This document shows, one piece after another, positions 16,099 through 24,804 of a DNA stretch of 64,000 nucleotides. Source of the DNA: JAJRRH01 sp047638815 (GTDB taxonomy: Bacteria > Bacteroidota > Bacteroidia > Flavobacteriales_D > JABDKJ01); contig JBLIMR010000006.1 in the NCBI GenBank assembly GCA_047638815.1, positions 7,242-71,241 of the forward strand, written 5' to 3'. Below the pieces are notes generated by a model. It searched no databases. It had not been told where the DNA came from and saw only the letters and a program-made list of their open reading frames with translations. Made by a program: the position numbers and the translations under genes. Each line of letters starts with the position of its first letter. Position 1 is the stretch's first letter.

Positions 16099-16845
16099 AT
16101 GACAGGTGTTGTAGGATTAACGTTGGTTCCAGGAAGAAAGGAACCTAATGATCGCTCTGAAATGATTACGCAATTGCTATTTGGGGAAGAGTATGAGGTT
16201 CTTGAAGAACAGGAAAAATGGATACGGATAAAAGGCCTTTCGGATGATTACGAATGTTGGATAGATCGCAAACAATTCCTCGAAAGCCCGCATTCTGAAG
16301 CCGTGCTGACAACTTCTACAATCGGAGATTATTGGCTCAATACAGATACACAACAAACTATTTCACTTTCTCCAGGCAGTATCATTCGTGAAGAACCGTC
16401 TTTTCATTCAAGTTTTACGGGTGAAATAGAATTAAACATGGAACAAGACGAAGAATTAGACATTCGTTCTGTCATTCACCAATATATTAACACTCCCTAC
16501 CTCTGGGGTGGTAAAACGGAACTCGGCATTGACTGTTCTGGATTTACTCAAGTTGTTATGAGAGCGTTGAATGTACCTCTACCGCGGGATGCTTACCAAC
16601 AAGAAAATGAAGGAACCATCATCGAACATTTAGAGCTTGCTGGCCTCGGTGATCTTGGCTTCTTCTGTGCATGCTCGGATAAATCTGATAATCCTAAAGT
16701 AACACACGTTGGCGTCATTTTGGAAGATCAATATATCATCCACGCCTCAGGGTGGGTTCGCTTAGATCGAATTGATGAAGAAGGAATATTCAATGAGGAG
16801 CTGCAGGACTACAGTCATAAATTGATCTCTATAAAGCGGTATTAA
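16099..16845 (+). CDS. C40 peptidase (NlpC/P60) with SH3b-like N-terminus
   Basis: The 248-residue murein endopeptidase-type protein has an N-terminal SH3-like half (about residues 5-60: VPGRKEPNDRSEMITQLLFGEEYEVLE, WIRIKG) and a C-terminal NlpC/P60 domain. C146 in GIDCSGFTQ, H203 in THVGVIL and H215 in YIIHASG form the catalytic triad. It probably cleaves gamma-D-Glu-diaminopimelate bonds. No signal peptide is visible, which is common for this architecture in Bacteroidota, so its location is uncertain. Confidence 0.88.
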   Translation: MTGVVGLTLVPGRKEPNDRSEMITQLLFGEEYEVLEEQEKWIRIKGLSDDYECWIDRKQFLESPHSEAVLTTSTIGDYWLNTDTQQTISLSPGSIIREEPSFHSSFTGEIELNMEQDEELDIRSVIHQYINTPYLWGGKTELGIDCSGFTQVVMRALNVPLPRDAYQQENEGTIIEHLELAGLGDLGFFCACSDKSDNPKVTHVGVILEDQYIIHASGWVRLDRIDEEGIFNEELQDYSHKLISIKRY

Positions 16846-16854
16846 CGCTCTATT

Positions 16855-17397
16855 CTAATTGTAACCAATATCCTCGAAAAACCCTTCAGTAATTACAGAT
16901 TCTGAGTTGTCTTCGTTAAGTGTAGTAAAAGTGAAACTACCAGACATCACCTTACTGTCAGTATTAATCGATGTAATTATACCCTGTGCTTCATGGGTCG
17001 TGAAAGAACTCCCTTCACCATCTTCCATGTCTACACGATCTACTTTACCGAGTAAGTAATTTGACCCTACAATATTGTCACCGTTAAATTCTGCATCAAT
17101 AACAAAACTGTCAAAATTAAAATCCATAAAGTAAAGTTGGATTGTGATTTGTCCTTGACCAAACTGATTAGATCCAGACACAATTATCTGATGTGTTTCG
17201 TTAGGAAATGAAAGACTACCACCAATTAATGCCTCATCCGCCTCAAAATACACACCATCAATAGTAGCCCTCAATTTGGGTGTCAACGCAACTGGATCAA
17301 GAACATTTGTTTCTTCTTCACTATTATCCTTATCACAAGACAACATAGATATTGACAGCAAACACAGTATTAGGATTGTACTTTTAAATCGTTTCAT
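16855..17397 (-). CDS. DUF6252-like lipoprotein
   Basis: The 180-residue lipoprotein (lipobox SMLSC from the ATG at 17397; an ATG at 17421 would bury the signal) has a mature domain starting PKLRATIDGVYFEA. It ends with the pattern VMSGSFTFTT...ITEGFFEDIGYN, typical of DUF6252-type lipoproteins of unknown role. A decayed paralogue lies about 400 bases upstream at 17808-18362, so this is the surviving member of a tandem pair. Confidence 0.65.
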   Translation of the reverse strand: MKRFKSTILILCLLSISMLSCDKDNSEEETNVLDPVALTPKLRATIDGVYFEADEALIGGSLSFPNETHQIIVSGSNQFGQGQITIQLYFMDFNFDSFVIDAEFNGDNIVGSNYLLGKVDRVDMEDGEGSSFTTHEAQGIITSINTDSKVMSGSFTFTTLNEDNSESVITEGFFEDIGYN

Positions 17398-17807
17398 GGA
17401 TAGAAATATTTCTAACATCAAAATTAAGAATTTAGAACGAATTCTTGTCGCACTCCCAAAATGTTTCTATTTATATGAATTACTTATGATGTTTTGGAAT
17501 TGTAATCTACGCTAAAAAAATATCCGATTGTTTCCTGACATTGTCATTATCGAAAAATAGGTCAGGATAACCGATCGTCTCGTAAAGTCAATTTACAGCC
17601 AATTTGTATCTCCAATTGTGTCAATGATGCGCAAAAAGATTGATTGTTCTTCCGTTTTTAATCTCAATGTAGAAATTGCACGCTCCGTAATGAGTAGGAC
17701 TCCTCAAACTAACAAACAAGAAAGGGCTGTTAAACAGGATATTTTCCGTAAATTTTAATCCTGCTCTGTAGTGATGAAAGATTTTGTGAGAAAAAAATCA
17801 GTTAGCA
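17398..17807. other. intergenic stretch without a recognisable feature
   Basis: These 410 bases lie between the intact lipoprotein and its dead paralogue. No coding frame, strong hairpin or repeat was seen. The promoter of the intact lipoprotein should lie here, but no convincing TAnnTTTG was picked out. Confidence 0.5.
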
Positions 17808-18362
17808 TCATTCATATGGCACGTTCGTAAAATATCCAGAACTTATATGTATTGTGTTGTCATCACCATTATCATACAGGAAACTAAAAGTTCCTGAGAT
17901 CGTTTGACTGATAGCATCTATTGCTACGGCTGATCCAGATCCCTCACTAGTGCTAGAATTTGCATCAATATAAACGGAACCATCCCCGCCAATATAAATG
18001 AAACCTGATGAGAATCTGCGATCATTATAAGGATTAGTATCAATAAATTCACCCCCATCAAAATAATCCAATAAATTCTCACTTTCAAACCCTGCCCCAA
18101 CCATGAAAGTATCCATTGGCGTGAACATTCGTCCTGAAACACTTATAAAATACCCATCATTATTTACTTCATAATTTCCATTAATCCATTCCTCGGCAGA
18201 TTCAAAAACAACGCCATTCACAGATGCACTGAAAGTTAGTTCGGCTACGATGGGCAAATATTGAGAACTATCCTAGGACCGATTATTACTTTTATTTTTG
18301 CAGGAGAATAAAAATAAATTGAATATAAAGATTGCTGATATTGCAGATTTTGAAAAGCTCCT
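17808..18362 (-). pseudogene. decayed DUF6252-like lipoprotein
   Basis: The C-terminal 149 residues read through cleanly (LTFSASVNGVVFESAEEW ... ISGTFSFLYDNG ... ISSGYFTNVPYE) and parallel the neighbour at 16855-17397. Upstream in the same frame lie a lipoprotein signal, AIFIFNLFLFSCKN, and then a TAG at 18275-18273. No ATG, GTG or TTG precedes the signal before the next stop at 18365. So the gene has lost its start and gained a nonsense codon. A short product starting at TTG 18257 would lack any export signal. Confidence 0.75.
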
Positions 18363-18419
18363 TTACTTCGTATTTGATGGTTTACCAAGGTAACCAAAAC
18401 AATATCGCCAAAATATAAA

Positions 18420-18767
18420 TCAAGATTTTCTTTTTTTACTCGACTTCGCTTTTGGATTGAAATCTAAACACTTCTGAACCCAAAAATTTAAATCTTCGTC
18501 CATATCAAATCCTATTTCCTCTACAAGAAGGAAGGATTTCATCGGTCGATCTTTTTGCATCATTTGTGAGACGCCATCTCTTTTTAGCAACTGCTGAACA
18601 TCATCAATATCTACTCTCACCATGAGTCCATTTAGGATAGCGGCATAGCACATTTTGTCATCCACCATAAAGCAAACACCGCCAAACATCCGCTTGGTTA
18701 TGTAATTTGCTTTTTTCTCATCCATCAGAGAAGTTAGACGTTCAACAAGATATGGATCATGGGCCAT
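18420..18767 (-). CDS. TfoX/Sxy N-terminal domain protein
   Basis: The 115-residue protein is a stand-alone TfoX N-terminal domain: YLVERLTSLM, KRMFGGVCFMVDDKMCYAAI and LMVRVD are diagnostic. The full-length Sxy of gamma-proteobacteria controls competence; single-domain forms are widespread and of unknown role. The tail is lysine/serine-rich (KAKSSKKRKS). It starts just downstream of the cytochrome gene on the same strand. Confidence 0.85.
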   Translation of the reverse strand: MAHDPYLVERLTSLMDEKKANYITKRMFGGVCFMVDDKMCYAAILNGLMVRVDIDDVQQLLKRDGVSQMMQKDRPMKSFLLVEEIGFDMDEDLNFWVQKCLDFNPKAKSSKKRKS

Positions 18768-18786
18768 AGAGAAATATCGTCAGATT

Positions 18787-20745
18787 TTATAGCCTTAAAA
18801 TTCTATGCACTTCTTGTCTCCCATCAATGAAAATAGTTATGAAATAGTATCCTTGAGCACGTGGTAATTGCACATCAAAGTAATTGTGTCTCAATCCATT
18901 AATAGATTCTACCATTTTACCAGAAGCTTCATATATTACAATGGACTCTATTGATTTCCCCGTTGTACTTTGTATGGCTACTCTTCCATCTTTACTTGGA
19001 TTTGGATATAACAATAAAGTCAACTCATCCTCCACTACTTCTTCGACACCATCAACGAATTCAGATATCAAAGTATCAGCGACCATCATAACAGGAGTAT
19101 GATCGGCAGCAAGATACATTTCCTGAAAATGATCTATTTGATCGGAAGAATATTCGAACATGGACTCTACCCATTTAGGGGGAACCGATTGATAATAAAC
19201 TTTGGCAGTAATCTGTATAGGAGTTGTCGGATCGCCTGTGTAAAATTTATATCTAATTTTATCAGAGCCAGTTCCCTGCGCACCACTTTCATCCTTATTA
19301 AAATTGACGTCAGTTTCAGCAAGTCCAACAATTAAAGTTGTATCATAAGCAGTATGTAAGGTTGTAAATCCAAATGGTGTCATTCTGTTATCCTTTAAAG
19401 ATGCTTGAGCCTGGGTAAGAATTGTAGTTGCATTACCTGTTGCATCACTAAACACATTTTCATATATCTGAACATCTTCTTCAGAATTGATAAAATCGAA
19501 ATGCGGTTCGTATTCATCATCTCGATTAACAATGTTATAATCACCATCCAACAATCCAGAAGCAAAGATTGTATCCTCACCGGTTTCTAAATTTATAGCC
19601 AGCAATTCTACAAAAGCCAACCTAGATGGATATCCTGAAGGAAACTTATGTCCAGCTTTATTGACAATTGTCACTTCAACTTCAGTGCTATCATCTCTCG
19701 CTATTTCTACAAGATCCAGATCCAAAGTGTTTTCTTGTAACATCGTTAGCGTGTGAGCGATTGTGGAATCCATTTGTGCAGAGTTGGCTCTTATTTCTAA
19801 TGTGTCAATATTATCCTTTAAGAGTTTTAACATGAATACATTGGCTCCGGCAAACTCGTGTTCAAAGAATGGGCTTCTGGGTGGCAGAAAAAGGAGATTC
19901 GCTGCAATAATAACATCTTCATTTACCACAGGCATATGACATCCCTGACATTGTATGCTTGATTTATCATCTACATTGTATGCCGAGTTCAACCATTCGT
20001 GATAGGTCGCTTGCTCATAGTATTTATTACCCGTTATGTTGCCATCAAGATCAATGGTCTCCGTTTCAAGGGAGTGACAACCAGCACACGCTTCCGATTT
20101 TGTAACATACTCATCATAAACTGGCGTAAATCCTACAAAGGACTCCATGGGTCCGCCAAACGGATTCTCATATGGGCCATATAAATTTTGCTCTTGATAG
20201 TATAGTTCTCCAGAGAAATGTTTTCCAACAGAATCTGGAATCAGTTGATGACATGCCGCGCATGAAACCCCGTCTTTAGCAATAGAATCTGCCTCAAGAT
20301 CAGCCATCGTATAGGTATCCAGACCAATGTGAATGGCATTAAAGTAACCCAGCGGTGCATGACAATCAGTACAAGAAGTTTCAATCTCCGTCTGATGCTG
20401 AGGATAAACTAGCGATTCATGATTTACTTTTGCCTTCCAAAATGGATCCTTTGCTGAATTGGCCATCATACTCGATCTCCAGTCGTCAATTACATTAATG
20501 TCAAAACCATTTTCATCTACACTAGCAATTTCCAATCCATCAAAGCCGTGACATCCAGCGCATTCTCCCGCAGCCATAAATAATTCATTGGTCTCAAAAA
20601 GAAGTCCTAAACCATCTCCGCTTTTCAAATAACACTCAATGTTCTTAAGATCGTATCCCTTTGTCAATGGATCAGAAACATCAAAAGATAGCGCGAATAC
20701 AAAGACTAAAACAAGCCCTATAAATAATATAATTTTATTGATCAT
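18787..20745 (-). CDS. secreted pentaheme cytochrome c with T9SS tail
   Basis: The 652-residue protein starts with a signal peptide and has five CXXCH heme motifs in the first half, in order CAGCH, CTDCH, CAACH, CAGCH and CQGCH. A beta-rich region follows, with the C-terminal sorting domain LYPNPSKDGRV ... GYYFITIFIDGRQEVHRI. It resembles the cytochrome c-554-like multiheme group; redox partners are unknown. T9SS sorting predicts the cell surface or release. This suggests electron transfer at the outer face. Confidence 0.85.
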   Translation of the reverse strand: MINKIILFIGLVLVFVFALSFDVSDPLTKGYDLKNIECYLKSGDGLGLLFETNELFMAAGECAGCHGFDGLEIASVDENGFDINVIDDWRSSMMANSAKDPFWKAKVNHESLVYPQHQTEIETSCTDCHAPLGYFNAIHIGLDTYTMADLEADSIAKDGVSCAACHQLIPDSVGKHFSGELYYQEQNLYGPYENPFGGPMESFVGFTPVYDEYVTKSEACAGCHSLETETIDLDGNITGNKYYEQATYHEWLNSAYNVDDKSSIQCQGCHMPVVNEDVIIAANLLFLPPRSPFFEHEFAGANVFMLKLLKDNIDTLEIRANSAQMDSTIAHTLTMLQENTLDLDLVEIARDDSTEVEVTIVNKAGHKFPSGYPSRLAFVELLAINLETGEDTIFASGLLDGDYNIVNRDDEYEPHFDFINSEEDVQIYENVFSDATGNATTILTQAQASLKDNRMTPFGFTTLHTAYDTTLIVGLAETDVNFNKDESGAQGTGSDKIRYKFYTGDPTTPIQITAKVYYQSVPPKWVESMFEYSSDQIDHFQEMYLAADHTPVMMVADTLISEFVDGVEEVVEDELTLLLYPNPSKDGRVAIQSTTGKSIESIVIYEASGKMVESINGLRHNYFDVQLPRAQGYYFITIFIDGRQEVHRILRL

Positions 20746-20764
20746 TCCCCTGGTTACATTTTGT

Positions 20765-20772
20765 TCAAATAT
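20765..20772 (-). promoter_or_regulatory. -7 box (TATATTTG) of the pentaheme cytochrome gene
   Basis: An exact TAnnTTTG match 19 bases before the ATG. A TTG lies upstream at a spacing of 15, shorter than usual. Confidence 0.5.
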
Positions 20773-20919
20773 AAATACTCTGAAAGCTCAAAGCAAATGA
20801 TCACTTCAGGACTATTAAAAAATTAACTGCAAAAATTGTAGACCTATAATTTTTATGCGTTTATGGGGCAATATTACTGGCATATACTTCATTATAAATG
20901 GTAATTCCAGAACATTTTT

Positions 20920-21660
20920 ATGAAATTCAGCATAATATCAGTTTGTCTTATCATTGTAACCACATTGAACACATTCAAGACAGATCAACAGAAGTACGAA
21001 AGAGTACGTGACGCCTACAAAGAAAAAAGCGCATTAATCGAGACTCTGCTGGCTAATCACAACATTTCAATAGATAAAATACACATTTACCTTCGAGCCT
21101 TTAAGGAGGAACAATATCTTGAGTTGTGGGCTAAAAATGTGGACGACAAACAATATCAACTACTGAGGACATATGAAGTCTGCAATAACTCTGGCGGCCC
21201 TGGACCCAAAAGAAAACAAGGGGACTTGCAGGTTCCAGAAGGTTTCTATCAGATCGATCGATTTAACCCTTGGAGTAATTATCATCTCTCATTAGGCATC
21301 AATTATCCGAACAAATCCGACAGAAAAATTAGTTCAGCAAGCAAATTGGGTGGAGATATATTTATTCATGGGAATTGCGTGACTATTGGTTGCTTACCTA
21401 TGACCGATGATAAGATGAAAGAAATATATATCTTGGCCGTGGAAGCTACAAATAATGGTCAAAATACTATTCCTGTTAGCTTGTTTCCATTTGCTATGAA
21501 CGAGAAAAAGATAAAACATGCCCTCGAAAATTACGAAGTAAATAGTGAAACAATGACCTTATGGTCTGAGCTTAGACAAGGCTATGAAATATTTAATAAG
21601 ACAAAGAAATTACCGTCAATTACATTTTTAGTTAGTGGAAGACATTTGATTTCTGAATAA
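20920..21660 (+). CDS. YafK-type L,D-transpeptidase
   Basis: The 246-residue exported protein has a YkuD catalytic domain of the YafK group: IYLRAFKEEQYLELWAK, GDLQVPEGFYQID and the active-site motif H150-GNCVTIGC158-LPM. Such enzymes make or break 3-3 or protein links at meso-diaminopimelate in the wall. The N-terminus is a short hydrophobic segment (ISVCLIIVTTLNTF), so it probably acts in the periplasm. The fatty acid ligase follows after 37 bases. Confidence 0.88.
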   Translation: MKFSIISVCLIIVTTLNTFKTDQQKYERVRDAYKEKSALIETLLANHNISIDKIHIYLRAFKEEQYLELWAKNVDDKQYQLLRTYEVCNNSGGPGPKRKQGDLQVPEGFYQIDRFNPWSNYHLSLGINYPNKSDRKISSASKLGGDIFIHGNCVTIGCLPMTDDKMKEIYILAVEATNNGQNTIPVSLFPFAMNEKKIKHALENYEVNSETMTLWSELRQGYEIFNKTKKLPSITFLVSGRHLISE

Positions 21661-21697
21661 TAAAGGTTAAAATTGTAGAAATAATTGACGAAACACA

Positions 21698-23470
21698 ATG
21701 GCAAAAACACCAACAAGGATATTTGATTTTTTAACCTACCAATTAGAAGAGTTTCCATTAGAAATATGTGTTTCTTCTAAAGTTCAGGGAAATTGGAAAG
21801 GCTATAGCACTCAAAATTTATACGATCTATCACATCAATTTAGCCTAGGGCTTTTGGCAATGGGTATTAAAGCTGGTGATAAAATTGGGATTCTCTCACA
21901 CAACAACCGCCCTGAATGGAACATTGTTGATCTTGGTGCTCTACAAATAGGTGCTGTCGATGTTCCAGTATACCCTACCATTACAGAAGAGGATTATCTA
22001 TATATATTTAAGGACGCTGAGATTAAGATAGCTTTCGTAAGTAATATGGATCTCTATAATAAACTTAAAAACGTACAGGGAAAATATCCTAAGCTGGAGT
22101 CAATTTATATTTTCGAAGATCATGAAGGTGTACCATCTTGGAAAGAGGTTTTGGACAAAGGCAAAGGTGGAAATATGGAAGACCTTTTGTCATTCAAAGA
22201 GACCATTGATCCTGCGTCATTGGCTACACTAATATATACTTCTGGAACAACGGGAAATCCAAAAGGAGTTATGTTATCTCATAATAACTTTGTCTCAAAT
22301 GTGATTAATAGCAAACCACGTTTACCATTAGCTCCTGGTGCGAAGGGAGTTAGTTTTTTACCCTTGTGTCACGTGTATGAAAGAATGATTACAAACCTAT
22401 ATCTGTATTCAGGCACAAGCATTTATTATGCCGAATCTATGGAGACAATTGGTGATAACATCAAAGAAATCAAGCCGGAAGTTTTCACAGCTGTTCCAAG
22501 GTTATTGGAGAAAATATATGAGAAAATTATGGCCAAAGGATCCGCCCTTAGTGGCATAAAAAAAGGATTGTTTTTCTGGGCTGTTGGTCTTGCGGAAAAA
22601 TATGAAGCATATGGCGCAAATGGTTGGTGGTATGAGAAAAAACTGGCCATAGCAAGGAAATTAATTTTCAGCAAATGGCAGGAAGCGCTTGGTGGTAACG
22701 TACAAGTTGTAGCCAGTGGATCTGCAGCGTTATCTCCAAGGTTGGCGAGAATATTCATGGCTGCCGGTGTGAATATTATGGAAGGTTATGGCCTCACAGA
22801 AACATCTCCGGTTGTTTCCGTTAATGAACTCGACAATGATGGATTTCGCTTTGGAACAACTGGCCGATTAATCGGAGAAACTGAAGTGAAAATTGCGGAA
22901 GATGGTGAGATACTAGTCAAAGGACCTAACGTCATGATGGGTTATTATAATCAACCTGAAAAAACGGCTGAGGCAATTGACAAAGATGGTTGGTTCCACA
23001 CAGGCGATATTGGGATTTTACAGGAAGGTCAATACCTGAAAATTACAGATCGAAAAAAGGAAATGTTTAAGACTTCGGGAGGTAAATATATCGCCCCGCA
23101 ACTTCTTGAAAATGAATTGAAGCAAAGCAGATTTATTGAGCAACTAATTGTTATTGGCGAAAACCAGAAACATGCCGCGGCCCTTATCGTCCCCAATTTT
23201 GATTTCATTAAATCATATTGCGATATTCAAGGGATAACCTATGATTCCAATGAGAAGATCGTGGAAAACCAAAGAATAACTGATAGAGTAGCACAAGAAA
23301 TTGATTTTTATAATTCGAAGTTTGCCCAGTGGGAAACCATTAAAAAATTCAGATTACTACCACAAGAATTTTCTATTGCTACTGGAGAGCTGACACCAAC
23401 GCTTAAGTTGAAAAGAAAGGTTATTATGGCCAAATATACGGATCTGGTGGATGAACTTTATAGGGATTAA
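21698..23470 (+). CDS. long-chain acyl-CoA synthetase (AMP-forming)
   Basis: The 590-residue ligase activates fatty acids through an acyl-adenylate. IYTSGTTGNPKGVMLSH is the P-loop, GYGLTETSPV the A5 motif, WFHTGDIG A7, and DRKKEMFKTSGGKYIAP A8/A10 with the catalytic lysine region. The length fits the FadD15/eukaryotic-like class frequent in Bacteroidota. It would feed beta-oxidation or lipid synthesis together with the thiolase 6 kb upstream, though they are not in one operon. Confidence 0.93.
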   Translation: MAKTPTRIFDFLTYQLEEFPLEICVSSKVQGNWKGYSTQNLYDLSHQFSLGLLAMGIKAGDKIGILSHNNRPEWNIVDLGALQIGAVDVPVYPTITEEDYLYIFKDAEIKIAFVSNMDLYNKLKNVQGKYPKLESIYIFEDHEGVPSWKEVLDKGKGGNMEDLLSFKETIDPASLATLIYTSGTTGNPKGVMLSHNNFVSNVINSKPRLPLAPGAKGVSFLPLCHVYERMITNLYLYSGTSIYYAESMETIGDNIKEIKPEVFTAVPRLLEKIYEKIMAKGSALSGIKKGLFFWAVGLAEKYEAYGANGWWYEKKLAIARKLIFSKWQEALGGNVQVVASGSAALSPRLARIFMAAGVNIMEGYGLTETSPVVSVNELDNDGFRFGTTGRLIGETEVKIAEDGEILVKGPNVMMGYYNQPEKTAEAIDKDGWFHTGDIGILQEGQYLKITDRKKEMFKTSGGKYIAPQLLENELKQSRFIEQLIVIGENQKHAAALIVPNFDFIKSYCDIQGITYDSNEKIVENQRITDRVAQEIDFYNSKFAQWETIKKFRLLPQEFSIATGELTPTLKLKRKVIMAKYTDLVDELYRD

Positions 23471-23572
23471 TTCTTAATCGGGGAAGAGTTAAAAAGTTAG
23501 AGGAAATAGTAGTCTGTAATCAGTTCTTAAGTACTCTAAAGGTAGATTCCTGAGCATGTCGTAGGGCCGGTA

Positions 23573-24308
23573 TTATTCCTTCACAAGTTTCGTTGAATAA
23601 ACTACTCCATCACCTGTCAATTGCATTAAATAAATGCCAGTAGTAAATAATCTAAGATCAACCTCAAACCGATCAGATAAAACATCCTTTTCACTAAAGA
23701 TCTTCTTACCTAGAGTATTATAAACGGATGAAACGTAGGTGCCTGATAACGGCACGAGGGTCGGTAATTCAATGTAGAAAATCCCACTACTAGGGTTGGG
23801 ATAAACCGATAAAGTATTCTGTTCATATTCCTTAATACCAACTATCTCCACCATTGATAGTTTTCCATAAACCTGATGCAGATGTTCCTGCAAAAACAAC
23901 ATTCGGATTTCCAAAAGGATCTGTCCATGCACAATCAACCCTTCCCATATAATGTCCGGTATAGCTCACTGGCCCCATTTCTGTCCAAGGTAATGGATTT
24001 CCCGATTCACATACAGGTTCTGCTATCCATTGCTCCAAACTTTCATGATAATTACTAAATAATCCTGATGTTGCAGGGTCTGATGTTTCAGCTCGACCTT
24101 TCCAATAATGTACGAAACGGTGAAAATATTTAATGTCTTTTTTCAACTCATCACTTGCAGTTGATTCATCATAGTCTTCAAGAAATAGTTCAAAGCTTTC
24201 TTCCAAGGCGTGAAATTTCAGCTCATTACCATCGGATTTTCGCCACATCTCTTTATTTATATTTTGAGAATAAATTTTGACAGGAATAAAAAAATAACAA
24301 CAAGGATA
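23573..24308 (-). pseudogene. gutted T9SS/BNR-repeat protein
   Basis: The 5' part encodes FIPVKIYSQ (end of a signal peptide with no start codon before it), then MWRKSDGNEL ... VFAGTSASGLWKTINGGDSWY, the opening of a sortilin/BNR-type repeat protein, and stops at TAA. In the next frame over the same bases comes VEIVGIKEYEQNTLSVYPNPSSGIFYIE ... STKLVKE, a complete T9SS sorting domain. The large middle is missing. Both reading frames share bases around 23832-23850, as expected for an internal deletion across a short match. Confidence 0.75.
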
Positions 24309-24804
24309 CTATGGATAATCGGATGATTGAACAGCCGAAATCAGCAATATTATTTAATTTGATAATGATATAGTTAATTAATAGTTTTTGAATCAAGATT
24401 ATATCACATTTTAGAATAATATGGTTCGAATGCTCGAATTGCTAAGCGAAAGCTCGCAATTCAGATTTTACACTGCGAAGTGTGACCACTTCCTTTGATA
24501 AAACAAAAAATACTTATTCATAATTGACTTATTTGTAAAGCCATATCCAGAAGTAGGAATAATTCAAGCCCTTTGTCTTAAGCATTACAGAGATCAGTAA
24601 CCTCAGACTTGACATTCTAAAAACTGATAAGTGACCAATTACGTGAACTGACCCAAAAAACCAATCCCCACATCGCAATCAATGATTACCTTTTAATATT
24701 TTCAACCATCACTTTCCTCGAACAATCCATTATTCATTGTAAAACTAATATCTTGCTTGATGTGACTATTAAAGTCTACTTTTACAGGCTTTAAAAAATA
24801 TTAG
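24309..24804. other. intergenic stretch with two small hairpins
   Basis: No coding frame is supported in these about 500 bases. GAATTGC (24436-24442) pairs with GCAATTC (24456-24462), and a CACT/AGTG hairpin follows 10 bases later. The rest is featureless AT-rich sequence leading to the SulP gene. Confidence 0.5.

Noticed and set aside
24421..24480. Small hairpins as a REP or transposon end
   Set aside because: Short seven-base arms, no second copy seen in the window and no transposase.
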